In this document: piece by piece, positions 28,011 through 55,645 of the stretch | How the letters are laid out: each line of letters begins with the position of its first letter | Position numbering within the stretch: position 1 is the stretch's first letter | From: Acanthornis magna | Lineage: Eukaryota > Chordata > Aves > Passeriformes > Acanthizidae | NCBI GenBank assembly: GCA_036785705.1 | Contig: JAWUZG010000027.1 | Coordinates: 4,073,501 to 4,137,500 of the forward strand | Reading direction: 5' to 3' | DNA: 64,000 nt | Position numbers and translations under genes: made by a program | Notes under the pieces: model-generated | The model's input: the letters and a program-made list of their open reading frames with translations, nothing else | Told to the model about the DNA's origin: nothing | Databases searched by the model: none

Positions 28011-31000
28011 ATTTCCTCTGTGTCCTGTGGCAGACTGCTTGGAAAAAAGCCAAGGGAAGAAAATACTATGATGAGTATGGCATCTCTTTACCACACGGAA
28101 TGATCCGGGCTATCTGTGACCTGCACTGTGCTTGTGGCACACGTGGCAGGCTAACAGCAGTCTGGGTGGTGATGCTCTCATCTTCTGCCCTATTTCCAGA
28201 GTAAATTCCTGTCTGAGGCAAAGCAAGTGTACAGCTCAGATACCTTCACAGTATCACAGTCAGAAAACTCCAGACTCAGGAAGGAGTGTGAGCTGTAGGG
28301 GCATTTTTAATGAATTGCTTTTTATTGCTTCCAGTGTCAGAAGAACTCTTCTTAAGCAGTCAAATAGGGTGACAAGAAAGCCAGAATGAGATGTGATTTT
28401 AATATGAATGGCACTGAAATGTGGCAGCCCTGAGCTGTCTGGCCAAGAAGGTGCTCTGTTCTCTGCTACAGAGAGCAACTTCACTGGGAAGTAAAGAAGC
28501 CCAGACCTAGTTTCCCCATGTGATGAATTACGCTGAATAATTTCAAAAATGCATCATACCTGTCTGAGTCACTGGGGAATGGAGGGACAGAAGAGCACTG
28601 CTAGGCTGGGCTTGCATCCTGGAAAAGCTAGAAGTGTCTGCTTGGAGCTTCCCGAAAGCCTCATCAGGCCACTGGTTCAGCAGAGCACTTAGTGGATTTG
28701 ATCCGTGAGTTACAGGCTGGTCAGTTTGCTTATTAGAGGTATGGGAATGTCTGGGTTCAGTGTTGGAATTAATATGCAATTGAATTGGAGCTCTGGAATA
28801 TTGTAATCATGTTTGTAGTAACATTGCTACTTAGAATTTAAATGTCTAATGTCTGCACCAGGGTTTTCCCCCCACCCTGTTTTCTGGTCAGTAACCCAGT
28901 TTATGCATTTCTGTATTTGACACTGTGTTTGAAACACACTGATTTGCTACCATTCTGTAATGTTCTTTCTCCCATGGCTGTGTCTGCTGCCTATGGATAT
29001 AATGTACCTTCCTGAATCCTGCTGACTGGATACTGCAGAAGGCACACTGTGTGTTGCTTCAGGTACTTGTGCTTCTCTAGGAGCTTCAGAAAGGCTGGAA
29101 AATAACAATACAGGAATAAGGTAACAGTGAGCGACGTTTTACATCTGAAAATACGGGTTACTCTGTGGTCTGGGACCACGTTTGATAATGCTTAAATAGT
29201 CACACGTGCATCTCAGAAAGCTGATTTAGCAGATCGATGGAGCTTTTGAATTGGGGAACGAAAGTTGGAGGGATTCACAGAGTGTATGTGTGAGGCAGCA
29301 GCAAAGATGACTTTGTCAGGATCCCAAAAGCAGTCTTTACTGCCTTGCTGATACTGCTTGCATATTTGAGCTCCCAGCCTTGTCTTACTTAGCCACTGTT
29401 AACACTGTCCTGGTGCCACAGCCAGGCTGGGCATTAGCAGTTTCCACACCTGTGTGACTTACGGTTTGCACATTTTTGCTTTCCCCTCATTTGTTTGATG
29501 AGCATCTTCAAGCATTCAGACTGTTCCAGTAATTTGAACAACTTGCATTTTTCTTATGTTTCATCTTTTATAACTTTTCTGCTGTTTCTGGAGTTACAAA
29601 GGCAGAACTAGATTTATGAGGTCCTTTTCACCTGAATAATTTCACTTACGGTTGGTTGTAGTCAGCTTTTAACTCTGTGGGTCCTTAGCATTTCTCAGTC
29701 TTATAATTTACTTGTTCTTATCACTTCAGAACATTTTTCATGTATAATGTGCAGATACTAAGAGCAGATGTGTAGGCTTGTTAAATCTTTTGTTTTCTGT
29801 GCCTGTGACTTCCCAATCAGAAGGAATGTCTTGTGCTCCTTGAAAAGAAGAAAACATTTGGTAGGTATTCCTTGTGATTAAGTCCTTTTGCAAGAGCTAT
29901 AATTAATTTTAAGGTGATTTTTTTAATATTGAGATACAAACTTATGTAACAATGAGAATAAAGTGAGAATTCAGTCATAAAACACAGTCTCAAGGCAGTG
30001 CAGGATCTAAAAAACTTGTATGTGGTGTGTGCCTTCAAATGAGGAGGGCAAACTGTTTTTTATTGTAGAGTGATGAGGGGCAACAGTTACAGGAGAGTTT
30101 TCTGTCTTTGGAGATGGAGAAAGCTGCTGTTTCTAGCTGCCAACTGATGGTGTAAATTGCCTTTTACCCTTGTTCTCATTATACCTAAGCGGGGTCTGAC
30201 TTTTGAACTTCACCATTCAGTTCAGGCCTAGTCATAGACCAGTGTCTGTTCTTCCCCCAAAAGGACTCTTGGGTTGGAGGAGAGGCTACCGACAAATCAA
30301 AGTTGGGGGATGTTTGCAGTGATACCTCATCTTCTCTGAAAGAGTTGGGATAATGAGCAGTTTAATTAACCTTGAATTTCAGGGGCTGGACTTAACAAAT
30401 CAGAGCACTTCTCATTCCACGGTAAACTCAATTGTTAACTCCAGGGCAGTCTTAGGCCATTAAGCCACTACCTGCAACCAGATCAATAAATGACAGGAGA
30501 AAGATTGGGTTGTAAGGAATTAGAGGAATTACAGCAGCACTGAAACGCATGTGAGTAGTGGGAATAGCTTTGCAGGACTGAATATCAAGGGGAATGAAGG
30601 CTACATGTGAGTTGACTTTGCTGAGACTGCAACTGCAGCTGTTCAGTGGAGACAGTGAGGGACCCAGCTCCCTCTGAGAGCCCCAGGCTGGGTACCAGCA
30701 GTATGTAGAAGGCACCAGAGTGGGATAATAAAGTGGTGAAAGATCAGAATTTTAGCATATTTTACCCAGAGTTTTGTTCAAGGAAAAAAGCTTGGCTTTG
30801 CTCTCCTTCACAACTCTGTGAGGCTTTCTCCCTAAGAGTGTTTGGCTAGCACAAGAAAAAGTTCCCAAAGTTTGTGATCATTTGGTTATACAAAGTGGTT
30901 GTGGGTACAGAATTCAAGTAATTGATACTGAAGAAAATTTTTTTAAATGGGTGGTTTGTCTGTAGCTGAACTTGCTTCTTGAGCAGTTTGCAGCGGGCTT

Positions 31001-34000
31001 TGTTTCAGCTTTATAGCTGCGGTGGGTGTCGAGTTGCCATAGCTACTGGGCATTATGCTGCCTTTATGTGGGCTCCACAGTGTGTTCCAGGAGGATCAGG
31101 TGCAGCTTCTGAATAACTGGGAGTATCCAGAAAAAGGGAATAGGAATTTTGTTTCAGAGGGCATTTATTTGCATTGTCCTCTGCTGTTACCACTGGTGAA
31201 AATTTCAGTAGCCATAATCCTAAGAAAGCTCCTCCATATGACATCTGAAAGAATCTTTCTTTTTCCCTTTAGGACACTGTTGCATTGTTGAATACAGTTG
31301 TCCCCTTATAAATATTATCTTGGATATGAATATTCTGGTGGAGGCTTGCAGCAGCAGCTTCCCTGCTTGACTGGCAGCGCACCCTTCCCACAGGGCTTCT
31401 CTGCTCCAGAAAACAGCAGGCTCCTTTGATTTCCTTCCCATTGAGCAGAGACAGGGATGTTGCTGGCGAGCGGATGCATGAGCAGATGGGTTTTCATTGC
31501 CAGCCTGGCCAGCCCAGCCATGTCCTGTCGAGTTCTCCAGCGCTGCTGGGCAGCCCAGTCCTGCTCCAAACGCGGCTCTGCGCACCTGGGGCTTCCCAGC
31601 TTGTTCCCACAGGTCCTGAGATATTAGACCAGTGGCTCCCATGCCATTTGTAGTGGTTTCTTGGTCTGAGAAAATGCCCTTTTCCTGTGCCAGGGGGTCC
31701 AGGCAGCTCCTGAGATAGTATTTTTTTTTCCTGAATGGCATCATGCTGTTGATCTGTAGAGAGAGGGAAGCCAGGAGTGGCCTGTGTCTCCATGTCTGGA
31801 GGTGGGGGGTTTTGCCAAGAAAGCTTCATGCTGTAGGGAAGGTTTGGACATGTTTTGGTGACTTTTGGCAGGTCAGTCTCTGTACAACCAGCTTTGCTGA
31901 AGCTGAAGGAGGTGCTACAGCCAGAGAGAGACATTGCAAAGATTGCGGTGTTTGTCACACAGACCTGCATTGCTGATGGTTTCAGGCACTCTTACGTGCA
32001 GTGTTTCCTTTTTTTTAATTAATTGCCTGCACCCTCTCCCCAAGAGCCAGATGAGCAGGAATCACTGCACACAAACCTCTTCTGGTGCTGAGTAGCTTTG
32101 GCTCAGACTGAATCTACTTTCTGCTAATCTCAAGCCAGGCATCTGCTGGTAAAAACACCATAAAATGTGCAGCCCAGGAAGAGTGCTCTGCATTAAATCA
32201 GGGTCATGTGCCTTACAATTTTTTTTTCCGTTTATTTTTTGGTGCTGAAATCGATATAACCCATGCTCTCCCCATTACTAGTGTATTAAATTAGCTTGGA
32301 ACATTTGTGAGGCTGATTCAAACCTTAGGGTCTCTATGTCTTTAACTAAAATAATATTTTGAAAGTTACCAGGGTGTGAATATGTATTTTATTCCTTTAG
32401 TTCACTTTGTTAGGAGCAGACCTACTGGGATTTGAAGCGCTCAGTAACTACGGTGAAAGTAAAGAAACTGAAGGCCCTTTATCATTTGCATTCCAATGGA
32501 GGTACTCTGCTTTCTGAGGTTATCAAACCCTTTTTTAAGACTTTTCTAAGCATTGGAGTAATTTCTTATAGCTTGAGCTACCTCCAAAAGACATTGTATC
32601 TGTGATAGCTTTAGTGGCATTAGTCATGAAGATGCTGCAGAAATCCACAAGTTTTGAGAATCCATTGAAGATACTTCATTATCAGGGTACTGGAGAGCTG
32701 AGGTTTGGGGTGAGAATTGATGTCTTTGTGTACATTGGGGAAAAATAGATACATTTTTGTGGCATAAGGAGCCAAAGATGACTACTTACGCCCCAAAGTT
32801 TGTTCTTGCTGTCTAACCAGGTGGTTTGAATAAAAAGCTGCTTTAGTCACAAATTCTCTCTGCTTCACATCCATAAACCACCTTACTACAGTAATACCTC
32901 TGGTGCTGTATGAAATGGTTCAAGTTACTTGAAATGTGTGTGTTGAAAGGATATGGAAAGAAAAGGGGGTTTAATGTTCTGCTCTGCTTCCGAATATGTA
33001 ATTAAAAGTTAACTATAACTGCAGTGTTAATGTAAATACAATTTTTTTTTGTCCTCCTTGGCGTGATGGCTGGTGTTTAGCATTTAGCACCACTTCTTTG
33101 TTGTACCTTGCATATTTTCTTTGACTTTTTTTTCTTTTAAGACATCATTCTTTCCCCTAAGAGAAAAAAAAAATCCTGAATGTTTATGCTGGTAAAAGTG
33201 TAATATTGTAAGTTCAAATTTATAGCTAAATAGCTTGTACTACGTGAAGTGTGATCTGTATTAATTATATAGGAGACTGGTATGGAAGCAGCTGAGTATC
33301 CACCTACACAAGGGAGGCTTTTCTGATGCCTTGAACCCTGGAGAACCAATACTGCTGCTCAGAGGGTATAGATGGGGATGCGAGTCTGTGCCTGCAAACT
33401 CTGGAACAGCTTCACACTGTGGTGGTGCTGCTGCTCCATGGGAAGCTGCTTAGATGGAGCGGGAAAGTCAAACAGCTCCAGCTGCTGACTTGTGCCAGGC
33501 TCGTACTGTGCCAATCCATAGGTACCCGTACCAAAGGTTTCCTACTGCTGTGAGTTGAGTTGCTGGAGTGAGGGGGTAGGATAGCACCCAGAAATCCCAG
33601 CTGTGTGATGAGGTGCTTAAGTAAGCACAAAGTAAGTGTCTGTGGAGCTACAAAATACCAGCTGTCCAAGAGAAGTATTGTCTGGAAATGGAGATATGCT
33701 CTGCAGTGGTAATAGTAGTTAGCTCTGTTAATGTACACCGTTTAAAGTACTCAGTACTGAAAGAAGGTTTTGAAGTGTGAGGAAGTAAAACAAGTGGCTG
33801 ATGGATAATGTACAAGAAAAGAGCAGAAGAAACTAGGGCTGCTTGGGGGTGGATCTGAAGCACGGAAGAGAAGGACTTTAGTTCCTTTGGTCAGTGAATT
33901 TAGAAAGACTATTTAATTTAGTTTGTATTTAAGACATCATTTTAAAACAACACCTTTCTGCTACAGGAAAGAGTGATAAAAGGAAGTACCTGGATAAATG

Positions 34001-36197
34001 TGAGAAAGATCTTCCAATGTTGAAAGCCACAAGAGCTGGACATGCTGTGTGATAGGGCTTTTCAAACCTGAGCACGTGCTAGGGCATCACTCTGCTTTTG
34101 TAGCAGACTGACCCATTTTTGAAAGAAGCTTTTTACTTTTGTGGGGTTTTCCTGATGTTTTGAAGCAAACCTGTCAATGTAAGATCCTAGTAGTCAAATT
34201 TCAGTCTCTGTATTGCAGCTGGCTCTGGAGACAGTAGAAGTATTTTCTTGTTGAACTTGTGTTTGTGGAAAAAGTCTTAAATTTTGTTCCATGTGTATTC
34301 TTCCTCTCTTTTTTTCATGTTCAACCCTCTGCCCTTTATTCTTTTTTAGTGAATGTGGTCTGAAAAAAACCTGGAAAATGGTTCTACTTATAAATAGACT
34401 TGTAATTCCATTAGACTTCTATTTAAAAGAAAACTAGGATCTGCTTTTTTGGCTGGCTTCTGACTGCCAGCAAAATAGGGCTTCTTGTAAACTCTGTTTA
34501 TCACAAAGACTTTAAACCTATACTGGGGTCTTAAATGGATTTTTCCATGTTTTACGATAAAAATGTTCCAGCTCTCTGAAAGTGGATGACTTCAGACGTG
34601 CATTATGTTACAGCAAGTGGGCAGCAAAGGGGCACAAGTTCTGAGGAAGTGCTTGATGAGAGGCACAGAGGTCTCCTAAAAGTATTTTGTCTGGTTTATG
34701 TAAAAGATTAGCAAAGATTAACATGTGACAAAAAAACCCCACAAAAACCCAAGCACAAACAATCCAAAACTGAGTATTCAAGATCTTCTTCATATATATG
34801 CAAATATATAAATTGGCATGACAAGATCCAGAGGCTGGCAAAAGGAAAGCAGCTGAATTAAATGAAGTTGCCCAGTTGGAGCCAAGAGGATGATTAGTCA
34901 TTTGAATGTGTTCTCAAAACAAGGTATTTTCCCAGGCACTGTCTAGTCAAAAGTGATTTAACTGGGTTTTGTGAGGAATTAACAGGGTAAAATGTCCATG
35001 GCACGTGGGAGGTCAGCCTGGCTGAGGCCCTTCTGCTGTACAGCTGTAGCTCAGGAACCCTGGGAACACTTGATACAAAGGTGGCCTCATGGATTTCAAC
35101 TCCAGAAGGGTCACTGTCTTGACTTGAATGAGCAAATATCTAGCTTGGCTTTTGGATTTCACAGGCAATAAATACTTGGTATTTACATAGCTGTTGCTAC
35201 ATTTCACACTTGCAGGAGGGCACATCTGATCTAGAACCAGGTAAACAAGCATGAAGGGGAGGCCTGGCCAAGCAAGTCAGCAACAGGACTGCAAAAAGAC
35301 CCAGTGTCTCCTGGATGCCTGGCTGAGACAATTTTGTTTTCCTGGGAGGACTCAGCTGTCTGAAATCCAGCATGTTCTCCAGTCCGTGGAGAGCTGGGAT
35401 TCACTGAGATCCACTGTGCCCTGCCCTTGGTTGTACAAGATGGAATCCTACCCTGAATTAGCGAATGAGTTAAAAAAAGGTTGAAGAAAGGCGCTTTTCC
35501 TGTCAGTGTCTGTGACAGACTTGGGAGGCATTCCATGAAAGAGTTGTTGAGAAGTAGTTCATGTCTGAATGAATTTCACCAGCAAAAAGAATTAATCGCT
35601 AACTTCTGCAGAGGGAGGTTTAAACTTCAATGTTATGAGATGATGTGTTGGTTTTGCTTGGCCTTGTTTTTGGTAGCAGGGGGGCCACAGAGGTGGCTTC
35701 TGTGAGAAGCTTCTAGAAGCTTCCACCATGTCCAGCAGAGCCAATCCCTGATGGCTCTGAAGATGGACATGCCACTGGCCAAGGCTGGGCCAGTTAGGAA
35801 TGATGGTAATGCCTCTGTGATAACAGATTTAAGAAGAAATCAAAACAAGATGCACATGCAGTTGTTTCTAGCCAGAGAAGAGGAGGAAGTGAGAACATGT
35901 GAGGGAAACAACATGGAGACACCAAGGTCAGTGCAGGAGGGGGAGGAGGTGCTCCAGGTGCTCCAGGATTCCTCTGCAGGCTGTGGTGATGGCCATGGTG
36001 AAGCTGTGCCCTGCAGCCCATGGGGTCCATGGGGTACAGAGATCCACCCCCAGCCCGTGGGGAGGTGCCCACAGGAGCGGGTGGGTGCCTGGAGGGGGCT
36101 GTGATCCTGTGGGAGCCCCATGGAGAGAGAGGCCCTGCTCCCAGGCTGGAGCAGCCTGGCCTGGCAGGACTGCACCCCTGGAACAGTGACCCACGCT

Positions 36198-36303
36198 GCA
36201 GCAGTTTGGGGAGGACTGTCTGCCATGGAGGGACTCACATTGCAGCAGTTTGGGGAGGACTGTCTGCCATGGAGGGACTCACATTGCAGCAGTTTGGGGA
36301 GAG
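36198..36303 (+). repeat. 44-bp tandem repeat inside the LTR (about 2.4 copies)
   Basis: Units begin at 36198, 36242 and 36286 with GCAGCAGTTTGGGGAG. The first two 44-bp units are identical by eye and the third is partial. Related 44-48-bp units recur in the opposite-strand partner element at 37943-38075, so the array is a feature of this LTR family rather than a local accident. Confidence 0.9.
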
Positions 36304-36543
36304 CTGCTGCTCCTGAGCTGGAGAAGTTCACGGAGAACTGTCTCCTGTGGGAGGGACCCCATGGCACAGCAGGGGAAGGACTCCTCTCCCTGAGCAGTGG
36401 GAGAAGATCCCCGTGATGAACTGACCAAACCCCCACACTGTTCCCTGCACTGTCGGTGGGAAGGATGGAGAGGTGGGGGGAAGAAAAGGTGTTTTTTTAG
36501 GGGCTTAATTTACTTCTCACTGTCCTCCTCTGTCTCTGTTAGG

Positions 36544-36549
36544 AATAAA
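36544..36549 (+). promoter_or_regulatory. Sense AATAAA poly(A) signal within intronic LTR
   Basis: A canonical AATAAA lies in GGAATAAATTCG within the sense-oriented LTR, followed about 30-60 bases later by T/G-rich sequence (GAGCCTGTTTTGCC, GGAGTGTTTTC). It could terminate KIAA0930 pre-mRNA early inside the large intron. Use in vivo is not shown by the sequence. Confidence 0.5.
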
Positions 36550-37550
36550 TTCGCTTTGTACCTCTAAGTTGAGCCTGTTTTGCCCATGGAGTGTTTTCTC
36601 CCAGTCCTTAACTCATGACTGCTTTGTTAAATTTTTTTCTCCCCTCTGCCCAGCTATGGCAGGGGGAGAGCGAGTGAGCAGCTGTCATGGGTGCCTGGCA
36701 TTCGGCCAGGGTCAAACCATGACAGGTGATTAACTACTACTTAGATTAAAATAAAGGCTCCGTGGTTACAGAGGCAGGAGAGATGGAAAAGGTGTCTGCT
36801 GTGCACTTGGTTTTGCTTTCCCTGGGGTTACTTAGAGCTGGAGTTTTACCCTGCTGTTACTCAGTCCAGCCTTCACCCAGTTTTCTCACTGCATCTTTTT
36901 TTCAGAGACAGGATGGCTGTTGTTTCACAGGATATTTCTGGAATTTTGTTCATGTCATGCTTCTGTGCTTTTAGGCACAAAACTGCAAATATTACCTTCA
37001 CTTGTTTGGAGATGAATTTAAATTAGATTGTTTCCCTCAGCTGCTCACATCTTGAGGTTTTTGCAGTAACTGTCATTAGTTTGTGTAATTATATTGCCAA
37101 TAGAAAAATCATGGATGAGAGCCTTAGAAGAAATAAAAACAAACTAAAAGAAGAATGATGAGTCTATAGACCTTTAAAAAGTATTTCTACATTTAAAAAT
37201 TAATGGTTAAGAGCAGTGTGTTCAGCTTTCATAGTATCTGATGATAGTGGCAATCCTGAAATTTTACTTTTTCTCTGTTAATCACTATACTTTGGAATTC
37301 TAGCTTTATTTATTTTTATTCAAATTTGGTTTGGAAGTGTCAAACTACATTCACCTTTGTGTATTAAATCAAGTCAAGTTTTAAATTTGTCTCAGCTGCT
37401 TCAGTTTGTTAGGATTGATAGAGTTGTTTCTGCATTTTGAGATTATTTGGGATTTTTCCTTTGCTTGGTTTTGAGTACAGCTGAAAATCTTGCATGTAGT
37501 TGCATCCAATCAGTAGTTCCAGTGTGAAACCTTTAGAAGAAGGTGTGGGA

Positions 37551-38379
37551 TGTTGATGGTGGCAGGTGCCCACCAACACCACTCCATCATGGGCAGGGCA
37601 GAGAAAATACAATGAAAGGCTCATGGGTCAGGATAAAGGCAGGGAGAGATCCCTCACTGGTTACTGTCAGGGGCAAAAGAGACTAAACATAGGGAATTTA
37701 GTTTAATTTATTACCAATGGAAAATAAAACCAAATCTTAAAAACACCTTCTCCCTACCCCTCCCTTCTTCCTGCCCTTCTTTCCTGATGTTCTCTTACCT
37801 CTTCACCCCTCCAGCGACACAGGGTGATGGGGAATGGCAGTTATGGTATGTTCCTTACACATTGCCTCCACGTCTTTGTCCTGAGTATGAGGGCTCATCA
37901 CCCTCTTCCCCTGATCTAGAGTGGGATCTCTCCCATGGGAGAGTCCTTCAGGAGCTGCTCCAGTGTGGGTCCCCCCTATGGGGTCAGTCCTTCAGGAATA
38001 AGCAGTTCCATCACAGGTCCCTTCCACAGGGTCAGTCCTTCAGGAGCAGTGTGGGTCCCCCACAGGGTCACAAGTTCTGCCAGCAAACCTGCTCCAGCCT
38101 GGGCTCTTCTCTTTACAGATACTGCCAGGAACCTGGTCCATTGTGGATTCTCTACAGGGTCATGGCCTCTCTCGGGCACCCACCTGCCCATTTCTAAAAC
38201 CTGTTATTCCTGAGGTGCTGCCGCTGTCACTGACAGGCTCAGCCTTGGCCAGTGGCGCATCCATCCTGGTGCTGCCTGCTATTGGCTCTGCTGGACACAG
38301 GAAGCTTCTGGCAGCTGCTCACAGGAACCACCCCTGTAGCTCCCCCGCTACCAAAACCTGGCCACACAAACCCAGTACA
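37551..38379 (-). mobile_element. Solo LTR of family 1, antisense copy
   Basis: The sequence begins TGTTGATGGTGGCAGGTGCC and ends CCACACAAACCCAGTACA, and is homologous to the reverse complement of 35644-36724. The segment around TAATTTAATTTATTACCAAT gives an AATAAA on the minus strand about 150 bp from the left end, so it is assigned to the minus strand. The left terminus is degraded compared with the partner copy, and I see no clear target duplication. The two copies form an inverted pair separated by about 830 bp. Periodic 44-48-bp units at 37943-38075 correspond to the tandem array of the sense copy. Confidence 0.75.
37943..38075 (-). repeat. Diverged 44-48-bp repeat units in antisense LTR
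   Basis: GTCCTTCAGGA recurs at 37943, 37987 and 38035, spaced 44 and 48 bp, each followed by GGTCCC-rich sequence. The third unit is shortened. It is the same periodic region as 36198-36303 but much more diverged. Confidence 0.8.
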
Positions 38380-38469
38380 AAGGGGTTTCCAAAATATCCT
38401 CTCTGGAGTGTACAGGACCATCCCTGAGGGGCACATGATGCAACTCTTGGGGATGGTCCTGTACAGGGC

Positions 38470-38526
38470 CAAGGGTTGGACTGAATGATCTTTGTGGGAC
38501 TCTTCCAACTTGCCATATTCTGCAAT
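38470..38526 (+). mobile_element. CR1 LINE 3'-end fragment
   Basis: AGGGTTGGACTGAATGATC, TTTGTGGGACTCTTCCAACT and a decayed ATATTCTGCAAT terminus match the CR1 3' end. It lies about 90 bp after the antisense LTR and about 430 bp before exon B. Confidence 0.85.
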
Positions 38527-38951
38527 TAATTATTGGACTTTGTCTTCCTAGAGATTCCCATCCCAATGGAAAACAAGCAATAGCTACGGGCTGGACCATG
38601 CTGAGCATTAGTGTAGTGACATGCTTGATTCCAAAGGATTGTGTTAAAAGAAATACATATGTGTGTGTATCCCTGTTTTTATTAATTTCATTTTTGCAAA
38701 AACATACCTATTAAAGGAATAAATGAAGCTCCTGTCCAAAACTGAGATTCTCCTGCACAGACCTGCCTTTCTTCCCTGCACATCCCATGTTTCCCCAGTT
38801 AATTTCCACACAAAGCCTTGCATGGTCAGCAGAATCTGATCCTGACAGAAAACTAGGAAACTCTCTGATGTGCAGCTTCTAATACCTGCTTTATGTTTGC
38901 AAATAGGTACGCCTAAGAGTTATCTTTCAAAGAGATGTGGGATTTTCTTAG

Positions 38952-53582
<14,631 letters not shown>

Positions 53583-53623
53583 ATATCCTGGAAGTGCGGC
53601 AGAAACCAATCCTGATGACATAG
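53583..53623 (+). CDS. KIAA0930: KIAA0930 last coding exon with stop TAG
   Basis: After CGCCCAG the exon completes an aspartate codon (residue 364) and encodes ILEVRQKPILMT, then TAG at 53621-53623. This C-terminus is the same as the human one as I recall it. It fixes the end of the protein at window residue 376. Allowing for 7 residues absent relative to human and about 20 missing at the N-terminus, the full protein should be near 397 residues. Confidence 0.95.
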
Positions 53624-55639
53624 CAGAGAGCGGGCACTGCCTTGGAGCCTTGTTGCCAAGTGCCTATCCACAGCAGTTTTCCGTGCTAACACTACCATCT
53701 AGTGTCAGGAACATAGACCTCTGCAAGAAAAAGGGAAGTCCAGGAATACCAGCCGATCAAAAGTGCCTCTTTCTTCCTTCCTCTGCTGTCACACACCGAA
53801 TGCCCACATCGCTGGAGTGTTTCTGACTGGAAAAGGACATTCAGCAAGATAAACGAGAAGGGGTTGTGTTTAAACCACGTCAACACTTTATGGACAGTTT
53901 GCTACTGTGTTTACTTTAAGAAGCCAACAATATGTACAGAATGTGTTAAACTTTATATTTCTTTGGGAGAAACATTCTGAGAATTTAATAATGACATGCT
54001 ATTGGACATGGTTCTATAGACTCTGGCCATACCCTCTCCTCATCTGATGGGCCGTGTGCGTGTGTGAGTGCATGTGCCTCTGTGTGTGCGTGGAGCAGAG
54101 CGGGGAGAGAGCAACTTCCTGCTAAGGGAAGCAAAGGAAAAAGTTACATTGCCATTTTGGTATGTGCAGCAGGTCAGGTCAGAGCTTAAAAGAGGCTGAC
54201 AATGTTCCCATTTTTCATGTGTCAGTGTTAGGACAGGTGAACTCTGCTGACAGATTTCTGTATCTACCAAAGAACAGCAACATTTTCATCCTCAAGAACT
54301 GGCTAAGAAAATGAGCCAGTGAAAAGAAGGCTAAAATTTGCTGCTATAGTAAAGCCGAGGTTCATCTCCAGTACTAATGCTGCTTATCTTTCAGCTGAGT
54401 CAATAGCAGTTTGAGTCTAAAGTGAAAAAACAGGAGGCTGTAATTGGTCTCCAGAGGCCTAAAACCTTACTAGTAACCAACATCCTCCTGCATGCACTGG
54501 ACTTGCGAGTTTGTAGAGTTGTCCTTGCGGTACCCCTTGTAGCCAAGGAGAGTATGGAGCTGCTTTGTAGTTGGGCAGCTTGCCCGGATTCTCCATCTCT
54601 GGTTGTTACAAGCTGAAGCACAGAGAGCTTTCTTGAAATGCAAAAGATGGAAACATAATTCAGTTCTGAAAAGTGACTAAAAATTGCATAGTGGGAGGTC
54701 TGAAAATGGTGTGTCAGGAGCTCTCAGGAAAACCGCCTTATGTTTACAAACATGAAGTGCAACTCTCTAAACAGCAAAACTGCTGTCCTTGACATTTGAA
54801 AACAAAATGATTGAATGCTGAGATTACTGTGCACTGTTTTGATGTGAGAGCCAGTCCATACTTGGGTTTATTTAGGACCGCACAGCAGTGGGAGGGGTGG
54901 CATGTCCCTCAGGGCACATGAGACTCCAGCACACACACAGAGGGAGAGCGAAAATGCCATTTTTGTCACTTTTCAGACTCTGAGCACCTAAACCTGATGC
55001 TGTGGCATGTGCTCTGAGCCTGGACCTTTGTCTCCCTCATACCTGGTCTTTCCCAAGTGCTTTGTTGTTACTCTCACAGTACCATCTAATGACTTAACCT
55101 CTCAAATAGGACTTTCTGCTTTTTTTCCTCAGGCTAGATTCCATGGAAGTAGCTCCACTTCAGCATAAAGGCAGACCAAATTTGCCCTTCAGCCCAACCT
55201 GATGGCTCCAGCATGGTAAGGAGGTCTGTCTGTATTTGAGGCCAGGCCTGGAAGCTGTCACCTTAGCACAACGTGGCGACCTTTCTTACACCGGCAGCAT
55301 GAGTGTATGACAGGAACAGCTGACCAGTTTTCAGTTGGCTCCAAATGTGTTGCAAGGCATTAGAAAAATGTTAACTTTGTCATTACCAGCACAGCCACTT
55401 TTCATGCTGCAGCCTTGGAATGTTGCCTGTGGACTGTGTGCATGTGAAGGTGTTTCCACCATCTAAACTGATTGCCCTAGGCTTTCTGCCTGAGCCTGGG
55501 GAGAGGTGGAGTCCTCACTCAGCAGCTGAAGTGCCCTCTCAAGGAACTTGCCAGGTAGCCTGGGTGGGTACCTGAGATTCCCCAGGTAGTGTGCCTGGCA
55601 TCACTCAGTACAAATTTTCTCTCTTTTCCCATGCTGAGA

Positions 55640-55645
55640 ATTAAA
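55640..55645 (+). promoter_or_regulatory. KIAA0930: Possible proximal poly(A) signal ATTAAA
   Basis: ATTAAA in GAGAATTAAACC, followed 40-60 bases later by T/G-rich sequence (TGCTCCTTATTCTGTGC). It is a plausible signal for a short 3' UTR. Confidence 0.35.

Larger units (their letters stand above)
35644..36724 (+). mobile_element. Solo LTR of avian endogenous retrovirus (family 1, sense copy)
   Basis: The element starts TGTGTTGGTTTTGC and ends CCAGGGTCAAACCATGACA, giving the TG...CA termini of an LTR. The flanks GATGA (35639-35643) and GGTGA (36725-36729) match at 4 of 5 bases, as expected for an old 5-bp target duplication. An AATAAA at 36544-36549 lies about 180 bp before the right end, which suggests transcription on the + strand. 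Internally it has a GC-rich U3-like part with a 44-bp tandem repeat at 36198-36303. Its reverse complement matches the element at 37551-38379 at both ends (for example ATTGGCTCTGCTGGACA and CCGCTACCAAAA-like blocks). No retroviral gene is present. The open frames inside are chance products of GC-rich DNA. Confidence 0.8.

Noticed and set aside
35751..36436. Frames up to 198 codons on both strands
   Set aside because: They lie inside the LTR at 35644-36724, and their internal repetition comes from the 44-bp tandem array.
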